From the NCBI GenBank assembly GCA_965368335.1, contig CBDUMN010000027.1, positions 1 through 38,638 of the forward strand: a stretch of 38,638 nucleotides of DNA, read 5' to 3'. Below the pieces are notes generated by a model that was not told where the DNA came from, did not search any database, and was given only the letters and a program-made list of their open reading frames with translations. Source of the DNA: CBDUMN01 sp965368335. Its GTDB lineage: Bacteria; Pseudomonadota; Alphaproteobacteria; Rhodospirillales; JAPHRK01. Below, in pieces: positions 15,411 to 23,616 of the stretch (position 1 is its first letter; every line of letters begins with the position of its first letter). Position numbers and translations under genes: made by a program.

Positions 15411-15494
15411 GTGCGTGTTCGATCGTTTTCTTAGGCCTTTTAGATTGGTCTTTAAAACGGGGATGCTCAGGGGAAAACGGACGCTGACCAATCT
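15384..15494 (+). promoter_or_regulatory. leuA attenuator with mutually exclusive stems
   Basis: Stem A: GGCGGC (15384-15389) with GCCGCC (15400-15405), over the leader's last Leu codons. Stem B: CCCCTGAG (15404-15411) with CTCAGGGG (15466-15473). Stem C: AGATTGGTC (15442-15450) with GACCAATCT (15486-15494). A and B share bases 15404-15405, and B and C interlock, so the stems compete. No T-run follows stem C, so the output may act on translation or on Rho rather than intrinsic termination. Confidence 0.6.
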
Positions 15495-15532
15495 CACAAT
15501 TAGGCATAGTTTTTAGTTAAAGGATGAATCCA

Positions 15533-17080
15533 ATGAGCAACCAGGATTCCAACCGCGTTATCATTTTCGACACCACCTTGCGTGACGGCGAGCAGTCGCC
15601 CGGCGCCTCCATGAACCTGGAGGAAAAACTGCAGATCGCCCACGTTCTGGAGGAAATGGGCGTCGATGTGATCGAAGCGGGTTTCCCCATCGCGTCTGAA
15701 GGGGATTTCGAGGCGGTCAACGAGGTCGCCAAGCAGATCAAGAATTCCACCGTGTGCGGTTTAGCTCGCGCGACAGCGATGGATATCGACCGTTGCGCCG
15801 AAGCTGTCAAACCGGCTGAGCGCAAACGCATTCACACATTTATCTCCACCAGCCCGCTGCACATGAAATACAAGTTGCAGATGGAGCCGGAAGCCGTGGT
15901 CGAGGCGATTGAAAAGAGCGTTAGCCACGCCCGCAATCAAGTCGACGATGTGGAATGGTCGGCCGAGGATGGGTCGCGCACCGACCCTGATTTCTTAGCC
16001 CGTTGCGTTGAAACGGCGATCAAGGCCGGGGCGCGGACGATCAATATCCCCGATACGGTGGGCTATGCGATTCCCGAAGAATTCGCCGCCCGCATCGAGC
16101 AGCTGACGAACCGGGTGCCCAACATCGATCAGGCGATCATCTCGGTCCACTGTCACAACGACTTGGGGCTGGCCGTGGCCAATTCCTTAGCCGCCGTCAA
16201 GGTCGGCGCGCGTCAGGTCGAATGCACCATCAACGGCCTGGGCGAACGGGCCGGCAATGCGGCGATGGAAGAGATCGTCATGGGCCTGCGCACCCGCCAG
16301 GACGCCATGCCCTACCAGACCGGCATCGTCACCGAGCAGATCACCAAGGCATCGCGCTTGGTTTCGGCGGTCACCGGCTTCACGGTGCAGCCCAATAAGG
16401 CCATCGTCGGCGCCAACGCTTTCGCCCATGAATCGGGCATTCACCAGGACGGCGTTCTGAAGCATGCCGAAACCTACGAAATCATGACCCCGGAATCGGT
16501 CGGCCTGGGAACCTCCAAGCTGGTCATGGGTAAGCATTCGGGCCGTCACGCTTTCAAGGAAAAGCTGAAAGAGTTGGGCTACGACCTGGGTGACAACGCC
16601 ATCCAGACCGCTTTTAAGCAGTTCAAGGATCTGGCCGATAAGAAAAAGGACGTCTACGACGAGGACATTATCGCCCTGGTCGATGATACGGTTTTGCGGA
16701 CCAACGACCGGATCAAGCTGGTCTCGCTGGAATTGGCCTGCGGCACCCGTAAGCCGACGGCCGCCTTGACCCTGGAAATCGATGGCGAGCAGAAATCGAC
16801 CGAAATGTCCGGCGACGGGCCGGTGGATTCGGCCTTCAAGGCGATCAAGGAGTTGATTCCGGCGACGGCCAAGCTGCAACTCTATCAGGTCCATGCCGTG
16901 ACCGGCGGCACCGACGCTCAAGCCGAAGTGACCGTGCGTTTGGAAGAGGACGGCAAGACCGTCAACGGCCAAAGTGCGGACACGGACACCATGGTGGCTT
17001 CGGTCAAGGCCTATGTGAATGCCTTGAATAAACTGCTGGTCAAACGCGAAAAAACGGCTCCGGCGGCGATTTCCGCCTGA
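15533..17080 (+). CDS. leuA: 2-isopropylmalate synthase
   Basis: 515 residues. The ATG at 15533 is chosen because the TAAAGGA site (15518-15524) is well spaced from it but abuts the other ATG at 15524. Catalytic-domain signature D-T-T-L-R-D-G-E-Q-S-P-G begins at residue 13 and the metal-binding H-C-H-N-D-L-G-L-A is near 205. The N-G-L-G-E-R-A-G-N motif is present, and the C-terminal LeuA allosteric domain (about 390-510) is complete, so leucine feedback inhibition is expected. Known reaction: acetyl-CoA plus 2-oxoisovalerate to 2-isopropylmalate, the first committed step to leucine. Regulated by the upstream leader. leuB/C/D are not in this window. Confidence 0.95.
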   Translation: MSNQDSNRVIIFDTTLRDGEQSPGASMNLEEKLQIAHVLEEMGVDVIEAGFPIASEGDFEAVNEVAKQIKNSTVCGLARATAMDIDRCAEAVKPAERKRIHTFISTSPLHMKYKLQMEPEAVVEAIEKSVSHARNQVDDVEWSAEDGSRTDPDFLARCVETAIKAGARTINIPDTVGYAIPEEFAARIEQLTNRVPNIDQAIISVHCHNDLGLAVANSLAAVKVGARQVECTINGLGERAGNAAMEEIVMGLRTRQDAMPYQTGIVTEQITKASRLVSAVTGFTVQPNKAIVGANAFAHESGIHQDGVLKHAETYEIMTPESVGLGTSKLVMGKHSGRHAFKEKLKELGYDLGDNAIQTAFKQFKDLADKKKDVYDEDIIALVDDTVLRTNDRIKLVSLELACGTRKPTAALTLEIDGEQKSTEMSGDGPVDSAFKAIKELIPATAKLQLYQVHAVTGGTDAQAEVTVRLEEDGKTVNGQSADTDTMVASVKAYVNALNKLLVKREKTAPAAISA

Positions 17081-17103
17081 AAAAAGCCGAATTGACGATT
17101 GAT

Positions 17104-17267
17104 AAGGTCGCTTCCAGGAGTGCGGTCGGGTCAAGCAGCGTCGTTTTACGACGTCGTTTGACCCGTGAATCGCCCTCTATTTAAAAGGTCGAGCAGATTT
17201 CACGCATTATATTGCGCGATTTGCGCAATATAATGCGATCTGATCTAGAAACGCTGGAAGCGACCTT
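17104..17267. repeat. Nested palindromic element (MITE-like or structured RNA)
   Basis: An outer 14-bp perfect inverted repeat (AAGGTCGCTTCCAG 17104-17117; CTGGAAGCGACCTT 17254-17267) encloses two further hairpins. The first (17127-17165) has CGGGTCAA/TTGACCCG arms plus an inner CGTCG/CGACG. The second (17194-17242) has a 15-bp perfect arm CGCATTATATTGCGC/GCGCAATATAATGCG, extended by CAGAT/ATCTG. AAAAGGTCG (17183-17191) can instead pair with CGACCTTTT (17261-17269). No coding sequence is seen here. Confidence 0.75.
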
Positions 17268-17280
17268 TTATAAAGAAAAG

Positions 17281-17320
17281 CCTCGATTCGGCATGGCGAA
17301 TCGCATAATCCGAAACGAGG
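17281..17320. terminator. Hairpin after the nested element
   Basis: CCTCGATTCGG (17281-17291) pairs with CCGAAACGAGG (17310-17320) with one mismatch. An internal GATTCG/CGAATC offers an alternative. No T-run follows, so it is a weak terminator candidate. Confidence 0.35.
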
Positions 17321-17393
17321 GGCCGTATTTGGGGAGGGGTTTTCCTTTTACGAGCCGGTTTGTATTATTTTTTTGAACCTGATGTGAGGTCCG

Positions 17394-18434
17394 ATGTTTG
17401 CGCGACTCTTCGGCTTTCTTTCCGCTGACATGGCCATCGACCTGGGGACGGCCAACACCCTGGTCTATGTCAAAGGACGTGGGATCGTGCTCAACGAACC
17501 TTCGGTTGTGGCCATCGCCGAGGTAAAGGGCAAAAAACAGGTTCTCGCCGTTGGCGATGAGGCCAAGCAGATGCTGGGCCGGACGCCGGGCAACATCATG
17601 GCCATTCGGCCTTTGAGGGATGGCGTGATCGCCGACTTCGAGGTCGCCGAGGAAATGATCAAGCACTTCATTCGCAAGGTTCACAACCGACGCAGCTTCG
17701 CCAGCCCGATGGTTGTGGTCTGCGTTCCTTCCGGCTCAACGGCTGTTGAGCGCCGGGCCATTCAGGAATCGGCCGAAGCCGCGGGCGCGCGCAAGGTTTA
17801 TCTTATTGAAGAGCCGATGGCGGCCGCCATTGGTGCGGGCTTGCCGGTGACCGAGCCGACCGGCTCCATGGTCGTCGATATCGGCGGGGGCACCACCGAG
17901 GTGGCCGTTCTGTCGCTCGGCGGCATCGTCTATTCGCGCTCGGTTCGGGTTGGCGGCGACAAGATGGACGAAGCGATCATCGCCTATATCCGTCGCAACA
18001 ATAACCTGCTGGTCGGCGAAGGCTCGGCCGAACGGATCAAGGAAGATATCGGGTCTGCCTGTCCGCCCGAAGAAGGCGATGGCGCGACCATGGAAATCAA
18101 AGGGCGCGACCTGATGAACGGGGTGCCCAAAGAGCTGGTGATCAGCGAACGGGAAATCGCCGAAAGTCTGGCCGACCCCGTCGGCGCGATTATCGAGGCG
18201 GTCAAGGTCGCGCTCGAACACACCGCGCCCGAACTGGCCGCCGACATCGTCGATAAGGGCATCGTCCTGACCGGTGGCGGTGCGTTGCTCGGCAATCTCG
18301 ACTACGTGCTGCGCCACGCTACGGGACTGCCCGTCTCCATCGCCGACGACCCGCTGTCCTGTGTCGCCATGGGCACCGGTCGGGCGCTCGAAGAGATGAA
18401 GAAGCTCCGCAACGTTCTCACCTCGATGTACTAA
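17394..18434 (+). CDS. mreB: Rod-shape actin homologue MreB
   Basis: 346 residues. Actin-fold nucleotide motifs are clear: phosphate-1 D-L-G-T-A-N-T-L-V-Y near residue 14, phosphate-2 D-I-G-G-G-T-T-E-V-A-V near 162, and the adenosine motif L-T-G-G-G-A-L-L near 295. The N-terminal M-F-A-R-L-F-G-F-L can form the membrane-binding amphipathic helix. Known role: filament that positions the elongation machinery (MreC, MreD, RodA, PBP2). The Shine-Dalgarno is GAGG. Its partner genes resume at 19081 after an unrelated antisense gene, so mreB is probably a separate transcript here. Confidence 0.96.
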   Translation: MFARLFGFLSADMAIDLGTANTLVYVKGRGIVLNEPSVVAIAEVKGKKQVLAVGDEAKQMLGRTPGNIMAIRPLRDGVIADFEVAEEMIKHFIRKVHNRRSFASPMVVVCVPSGSTAVERRAIQESAEAAGARKVYLIEEPMAAAIGAGLPVTEPTGSMVVDIGGGTTEVAVLSLGGIVYSRSVRVGGDKMDEAIIAYIRRNNNLLVGEGSAERIKEDIGSACPPEEGDGATMEIKGRDLMNGVPKELVISEREIAESLADPVGAIIEAVKVALEHTAPELAADIVDKGIVLTGGGALLGNLDYVLRHATGLPVSIADDPLSCVAMGTGRALEEMKKLRNVLTSMY

Positions 18435-18466
18435 TCTCAAATAGGTTTTGCGTCCGGCAAACGGTC

Positions 18467-18868
18467 TTATGAGGCTTTTTTATGGTCTTCAACCATAGTG
18501 TTGAGCCATCGAAGGGCGTCGTCCCGGGTGGTGGCGATATAGATTGGGATTTTGCGGAGCAGGACGTCTCGCGAAATTGCTTCGAATAACTTCACCAAGA
18601 CTTCGTTTGCCGGGTTGTCGACGAGGATGGCGGCGGCCTCGGCCTTGTTGATGTCGTCGAGTTCCTTGAAGTGTTCCAGGACGGTGATGATCTGATCCGT
18701 CGTGATATCGCTCAAGTCGCTCTTGGTAAGGTCCCAGAGCTTTTTGCGTTGCGTACCGAAGTTTTCATCGTTGGTAACCGCAAGAAAATTATTCACGTTG
18801 ACGCGGCCCGTTACGGTGACGGTCTCCAGGCCTGCTTCGGCATCAATCGTTATCATTGCTTGACCCAT
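18467..18868 (-). CDS. STAS/SpoIIAA-like small protein
   Basis: 133 residues, with AGAGG upstream of the ATG. Alternating predicted strands and helices, a start of M-I-T-I-D-A-E-A-G-L-E-T-V-T-V-T-G-R-V and a late T-T-R-D-D-A-L-R-W-L motif resemble the SpoIIAA-like (STAS-related) cytosolic fold. That assignment rests on pattern only. No signal peptide or membrane segment. It lies opposite to and between mreB and mreC, an unusual interruption of a normally contiguous operon. Role unknown; it could equally be a family not covered by STAS. Confidence 0.75.
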   Translation of the reverse strand: MGQAMITIDAEAGLETVTVTGRVNVNNFLAVTNDENFGTQRKKLWDLTKSDLSDITTDQIITVLEHFKELDDINKAEAAAILVDNPANEVLVKLFEAISRDVLLRKIPIYIATTRDDALRWLNTMVEDHKKAS

Positions 18869-18910
18869 CGCACTTACCTCTTATGGAGGTTTGGTCTTCT
18901 ATTGCCCTGG

Positions 18911-18938
18911 TTGCACCAGTTTTTCTCTATTTTACTAT
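18911..18938 (+). promoter_or_regulatory. Candidate promoter for mreCD-mrdAB
   Basis: TTGCAC (18911-18916), 16-base spacer, TACTAT (18933-18938), in the gap between the antisense gene and mreC. It is needed because mreC is separated from mreB. Confidence 0.4.
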
Positions 18939-19080
18939 ATGGAAATTCGATTATTCATTTTAAGCCCCCTTCTTGCATTAATCCCTTTTTAGGACTACAC
19001 CATCTAGTCTGTACCCGAGGGAATCCGGCGCTTTAGCCGGTTTGAAGGGACGAAATCACGCTTTTTGAAGAGGTTCGTTG

Positions 19081-19974
19081 GTGAAGCAGCGTCAAGGTGG
19101 TGTCGCACAGGCGACTCAACCGATTAAGTCACTCATTCAGCGGTTTGCATACGTAGGAATGGTCATGGCGGCCATTGCGATCCTGATGTTCGGCAAGGCC
19201 GATACCTTGTTGATCGAGAAGGCGCGCATCTATGTTACCGATGCCGTCGCACCCGTGCTGAACCTGCTTTCCAGGCCTGCCGCAACGCTTTCCAACTGGG
19301 TTAAACAGGGCAATGAAATGGTTGCTCTGCGCGAGGAGAATGCAAGGCTGCGTGAGGCCAACGCCCGGCTGCTTCAATGGCAAATCGTGGCTCGTAAGCT
19401 GGAAGCGGAAAACACCGAGCTTCGCCACCTTTCCAAATTTCAGCCGCAGGGAACCCAGAGCTATATTTCGGCTCGGGTGATCGCCGATGCGGGCGGGACG
19501 TTTGCTCATTCGCTGGTTCTCTCCGCCGGGCGCAAGGCGGGAGTGCGCAAGGGGCAGGCGGTTATTGCCGGTGAAGGTTTGGTCGGTCGGGTTCATGGCG
19601 TGGGTCGCAATTCGTCCCGCATTCTGCTGATTACCGACCTTAACTCCCGTATTCCGGTGATGATTGAGGATACCAGAGTGCGGGCGATCCTGGCGGGCAA
19701 CAACTCGACACGCGCCAGCCTCATCCATTTGCCGCCCGGCGCGACGGCTTCGCCCGGTGATCGGGTGATTACCTCGGGCCATGGCGGCGCTTTTCCCTGG
19801 GGATTGCCTGTTGGCGTGGTGGCGGCTGTCAGCGACGACCGTATTGAGGTTCAGCCCTTCGTCGACCGGGAGCGGCTGGAATATGTGCGCGCCGTCGATT
19901 TTGGCCTCAAAGGGATCGTTACCTTGCCGCGCGCCGAGAAGGTCAAGGCCCGGTCGGCGCAGAAGCCGAAGTAG
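19081..19974 (+). CDS. mreC: Rod-shape protein MreC
   Basis: 297 residues from the GTG at 19081, which has GAAGAGG 7 bases upstream (a TTG one codon earlier is less likely). One membrane helix at about 22-40, a coiled coil at about 75-115 (A-L-R-E-E-N-A-R-L-R-E-A-N-A-R-L-L), then the two-lobed beta domain with G-L-V-G-R-V and D-L-N-S-R-I-P-V motifs. Known role: periplasmic scaffold that activates PBP2-RodA. It begins a tight same-strand cluster: mreD follows after 10 bases. The C-terminal tail is basic. Confidence 0.94.
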   Translation: MKQRQGGVAQATQPIKSLIQRFAYVGMVMAAIAILMFGKADTLLIEKARIYVTDAVAPVLNLLSRPAATLSNWVKQGNEMVALREENARLREANARLLQWQIVARKLEAENTELRHLSKFQPQGTQSYISARVIADAGGTFAHSLVLSAGRKAGVRKGQAVIAGEGLVGRVHGVGRNSSRILLITDLNSRIPVMIEDTRVRAILAGNNSTRASLIHLPPGATASPGDRVITSGHGGAFPWGLPVGVVAAVSDDRIEVQPFVDRERLEYVRAVDFGLKGIVTLPRAEKVKARSAQKPK

Positions 19975-19984
19975 GGCGCAGTAG

Positions 19985-20503
19985 ATGGTCGTGAAACAGC
20001 AAACAACGATCCAGCGCATCGATCTTCTGGCGCGCAACATCACGCCCTTCCTTCTTGCGCTTCTTCTCATTATGGTCAGCCAGTTGCCCATGCATTTGCC
20101 TGAGCTGGGACGTGTGTCTCCCATGCTTGCGCTGATCGCCGTTTATCACTGGACCGTCTTTCGTCCCGAGCTTTTGCCCTCGCCCGCCGTTTTTGTGATC
20201 GGTCTGTTTCTCGATCTGCTTTCGGGCGGCCCGGTGGGGGTCAATGCGGTGGTGCTGTTATTGGTCTATGGCGTGGTGCTGTCGCAACGCCGTTTTCTGT
20301 TCGGTAAGTCCTTCGCCGTGGTTTGGATCGGGTTTGGCGTGGTCGGACTTTCGGCGGCGCTCGTGACCTTCATCGTCGTTTCGCTTTATCACCTGACACC
20401 CGTCTCGCCGCAGGGGTTTTTGTTCCAGTACCTGATCACCTTGGGGCTTTTCCCGCTTGTCTCCTGGCTGCTGCTCAAATGGCAGCGTTTGGTGTTGAGG
20501 TGA
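19985..20503 (+). CDS. mreD: Rod-shape membrane protein MreD
   Basis: 172 residues, almost entirely hydrophobic, with about five or six membrane helices. The central P-S-P-A-V-F-V-I-G-L-F-L-D-L-L-S-G-G-P-V-G-V-N-A pattern is the family's most conserved part. Position between mreC and mrdA (3 bases to the next start) confirms the assignment. Known as a membrane partner of MreC in the elongasome. Confidence 0.92.
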   Translation: MVVKQQTTIQRIDLLARNITPFLLALLLIMVSQLPMHLPELGRVSPMLALIAVYHWTVFRPELLPSPAVFVIGLFLDLLSGGPVGVNAVVLLLVYGVVLSQRRFLFGKSFAVVWIGFGVVGLSAALVTFIVVSLYHLTPVSPQGFLFQYLITLGLFPLVSWLLLKWQRLVLR

Positions 20504-20506
20504 CGC

Positions 20507-22369
20507 ATGCATAGGGATGGCGACCGATATAAACTTTTTGGGCGGCGAGCGGCCATGCTGGCGGGGGGCAAATTCGTTCTGCTCTCGACGCTGATCGGAC
20601 GCATGTATTATCTCCAGGTCATTGAGGCCGACCGCTATAAAACCCTCGCCGAAGACAACCGCATCAGTATGCGCCTGCTGCCGCCGCCACGCGGCCGCAT
20701 TCTGGATCGCAAGGGCATTCCTCTGGCGGTCAACGAACAGAACTACCAAGTGTTGCTGGTGCCTGAGCAGGCCCCCGATGTGGAAGAGACGCTCCGCGCG
20801 CTCGACGCCGTGATCGGCCTGACCGCAAATGAGCGCAAAAGAGTTCTACGGGAGATGAAACGAAAGCGCAGCTTCGTGCCGGTGACGGTGCGGGAAAACC
20901 TCACTTGGGAGGACGTGGCGCAGATCGAAGTCAATACCCCCGATCTGCCGGGTATCATGATCGATGTGGGGCAGAGCCGATACTATCCCGAAGGGTTGGC
21001 GACGGCGCATGTGCTCGGCTATGTGGCGGCGGTGTCGGAGAACGATCTGACCGGCGATCCGCTGCTTGAATTGCCCGGCTTCCGGATCGGTAAGGCGGGG
21101 ATGGAAAAGGTTCACGATCTGGACTTGCGCGGTAACGGCGGCACCAGTCAGGTCGAGGTCAACGCCTATGGCCGGGTGATCCGTGAGCTGAACCGCCAGG
21201 AAGGACGGCCCGGCGCCGATGTGCGCCTCAATATCGATTTCGAATTGCAAAGAATGGCGGCCAAGCGACTGGGTGAGGAAAGCGGCGTCGCGGTGGTCCT
21301 CGATGTCCATACCGGAGATGTTCTGGCGTTGGCCTCCAATCCCAGCTTCGATCCCAACGCCTTCAATCGGGGCCTAAGCTCCAAGGAATGGAAGACGCTG
21401 GTCAACAACCCGCGCACCCCGCTCAACAACAAGGCCATTTCAGGCCAGTATGCGCCGGGCTCGACCTTCAAGATGATCGTCGCGCTGGCGGCGTTGGAAA
21501 AAGGGGTGATCACACCCGAGCAGAAAGTATTTTGCGAAGGCCATATGGAGCTTGGCAACGCCAAGTTTCACTGTTGGAAAAAGCATGGTCACGGCGCTCA
21601 GGACATGGTCGAGGCGATCATGCACTCCTGCGACGTTTATTTTTATGAGATCGCCCGGCGCACAGGGATCAACCGCATCGCCGCCATGGCGCGACGTTTC
21701 GGTCTCGGCTCGGCCATGGGGCTCGATCTGCCGGGTGAGCGGCGCGGCAATATTCCCGACAAGGACTGGAAACGAGCGGTCCATGGGGATAGTTGGCATA
21801 TGGGTGAAACGCTGATTTCCGGGATCGGCCAAGGCTACGTTCTCGCCACGCCCTTGCAATTGGCCGTGATGACGGCGCGCATCGCCAACGGCGGTTTCGC
21901 CATCACGCCCAAGTTGACACGGGCGCTGGAGCGTGGCGCCGATAAAGGCGGCGACCCCATCGATGCGCCGCGCAGTCTGGGCATCAATCCCAATCACCTC
22001 AAGGTCGTGCGTGACGCCATGGCGGCGGTGACCAACGTGCCGGGGGGCACGGCTTACCGCTCACGGATTCCCGTTCCCGGCATGGAGATGGCCGGGAAAA
22101 CGGGCACCGCCCAGGTGCGTAGGATTTCCAAGGCGGAACGTGAACAGGGGGTGTTGAAGAACGAAGAGTTGCCTTGGGAACAGCGCGACCATGCCTCCTT
22201 CGTCGGTTATGCGCCGGTCAATGCGCCGCGCTTCGCCATCGCCGTGGTTATTGAGCACGGCGGCTCGGGCTCAAAAGCCGCTGCGCCGGTCGCCCGCGAT
22301 ATCTTGGAAGAGGTGCAACGGCGCAACCCGGCCAAGGGCGCGTTGTCCGACATGGGGGCCGAAACATGA
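20507..22369 (+). CDS. mrdA: Penicillin-binding protein 2 (transpeptidase)
   Basis: 620 residues: N-terminal membrane helix (about 17-36), pedestal/dimerisation domain, and a class B transpeptidase domain with active-site S-T-F-K (Ser319), S-C-D (374-376) in place of the usual SxN, and K-T-G-T (531-534). Known role: cross-links peptidoglycan during cell elongation together with RodA; target of beta-lactams such as mecillinam. It is three bases from mreD and overlaps rodA by four bases, so the genes are translationally coupled. Confidence 0.95.
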   Translation: MHRDGDRYKLFGRRAAMLAGGKFVLLSTLIGRMYYLQVIEADRYKTLAEDNRISMRLLPPPRGRILDRKGIPLAVNEQNYQVLLVPEQAPDVEETLRALDAVIGLTANERKRVLREMKRKRSFVPVTVRENLTWEDVAQIEVNTPDLPGIMIDVGQSRYYPEGLATAHVLGYVAAVSENDLTGDPLLELPGFRIGKAGMEKVHDLDLRGNGGTSQVEVNAYGRVIRELNRQEGRPGADVRLNIDFELQRMAAKRLGEESGVAVVLDVHTGDVLALASNPSFDPNAFNRGLSSKEWKTLVNNPRTPLNNKAISGQYAPGSTFKMIVALAALEKGVITPEQKVFCEGHMELGNAKFHCWKKHGHGAQDMVEAIMHSCDVYFYEIARRTGINRIAAMARRFGLGSAMGLDLPGERRGNIPDKDWKRAVHGDSWHMGETLISGIGQGYVLATPLQLAVMTARIANGGFAITPKLTRALERGADKGGDPIDAPRSLGINPNHLKVVRDAMAAVTNVPGGTAYRSRIPVPGMEMAGKTGTAQVRRISKAEREQGVLKNEELPWEQRDHASFVGYAPVNAPRFAIAVVIEHGGSGSKAAAPVARDILEEVQRRNPAKGALSDMGAET

Positions 22370-23514
22370 GCCGATCACGCCTCAACGAGTTTGACCTGAC
22401 ATTTGGCCAAAAGCTCCTGCAGATGAACTGGATGTTCATCATCCTCTTGGGCGTGACCGCGGCGGTCGGCGTCGCCATGCTTTATTCGGCGGCCGGGGGG
22501 CAATTCGATCCCTGGGCTTCGCGCCAGATGGTTCGCTTCGGCGTCGGCGTGGGCATCATGGTGGTGGTGGCGCTCATCGATATTCGTATCTGGATGAAGC
22601 TGGCCTATCCGTTTTATGCGGTCGCCTTGATCCTTTTGGTCATGGTCGAGGTCAAGGGCTCCATCGGTATGGGGGCGCAGCGCTGGATCAGCCTGGGATT
22701 CGTCCAGCTTCAGCCATCGGAAGTGATGAAAGTCGCGCTCATTCTCGCCCTGGCCCGTTACTTCCATGGGGCAAACCTGGAAGACGTGGGGCGCATCCCC
22801 TATCTGATCGTTCCGCTGATGATGGTCGGCGCGGCGGCGGCGCTGGTGCTGCGCCAGCCCGACCTGGGTACGGCTTTGATGCTGGTCGCTTCATCGGGCG
22901 CGATCTTTTTCCTGGCCGGGGTCAGGTTGTGGAAGTTTGGGGTGGTTCTTACGCTGGGGCTGGCGGCCATTCCCATCGGCTGGCAGTTTCTCCACACATA
23001 CCAGAAAAACCGCGTGCTGACGTTCCTCGACCCGGAGCGGGATCCCCTGGGAGCGGGCTACCACATTACCCAGTCGAAAATCGCCTTCGGCTCGGGTGGC
23101 GTTTTCGGCAAGGGGTTCCTTCTGGGGTCTCAGAGCCATCTCAACTTCTTGCCTGAAAAACATACGGATTTCATCTACACCATGCTGGCCGAAGAGATGG
23201 GGCTTCTTGGTGGGCTTGCCTTGTTGGGGCTCTACTTTTTAATCCTCGTCTACGGCTACGCCATTTCGGTGCAGAGCCAGAATCATTTCGGGCGGCTGGT
23301 CGGCCTGGGCGTCACCTCGACCTTCTTCCTCTACATCTTCATCAATATCGCCATGGTGATGGGCTTGGTGCCGGTTGTCGGCGTTCCTCTGCCGCTCATT
23401 TCCTATGGCGGCACGGCGATGCTGACCCTGATGTTCAGTTTCGGCCTGCTCCTTTCGGTCTCCATACACCGCGAGGTCACTATCGCCCGCCGAGGCTCCG
23501 AAGAAGAGGTCTAG
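22366..23514 (+). CDS. mrdB: RodA, SEDS-family peptidoglycan polymerase
   Basis: 382 residues with about ten membrane helices. SEDS hallmarks are visible: Q-P-S-E near residue 118, L-R-Q-P-D-L-G-T-A near 163, an extracytoplasmic loop with H-T-D-F-I-Y-T, and the final G-V-P-L-P-L-I-S-Y-G-G-T. Known role: glycosyltransferase that polymerises lipid II in the elongasome with PBP2. The start overlaps the mrdA stop (ATGA). Last gene of the cell-shape cluster. Confidence 0.95.
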   Translation: MSRSRLNEFDLTFGQKLLQMNWMFIILLGVTAAVGVAMLYSAAGGQFDPWASRQMVRFGVGVGIMVVVALIDIRIWMKLAYPFYAVALILLVMVEVKGSIGMGAQRWISLGFVQLQPSEVMKVALILALARYFHGANLEDVGRIPYLIVPLMMVGAAAALVLRQPDLGTALMLVASSGAIFFLAGVRLWKFGVVLTLGLAAIPIGWQFLHTYQKNRVLTFLDPERDPLGAGYHITQSKIAFGSGGVFGKGFLLGSQSHLNFLPEKHTDFIYTMLAEEMGLLGGLALLGLYFLILVYGYAISVQSQNHFGRLVGLGVTSTFFLYIFINIAMVMGLVPVVGVPLPLISYGGTAMLTLMFSFGLLLSVSIHREVTIARRGSEEEV

Positions 23515-23577
23515 AATCCTTTGGGTTCTCTACAAATTTCGTAAGGTCTTGCCAAGCGCAATTAGTTTCCCTAAAAA

Positions 23578-23595
23578 TAGTTTGATAACAAACTA
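23578..23595. promoter_or_regulatory. Operator-like palindrome TAGTTTG-ATAA-CAAACTA
   Basis: A perfect 7-bp inverted repeat with a 4-base spacer ends 21 bases before the chosen start of the ligase gene. A further half-site (TTAGTTT) lies about 17 bases upstream. Size and placement fit a dimeric repressor site; the regulator is unknown. Confidence 0.5.
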
Positions 23596-23616
23596 AATAT
23601 GCCGGGGGGCTCGAAG

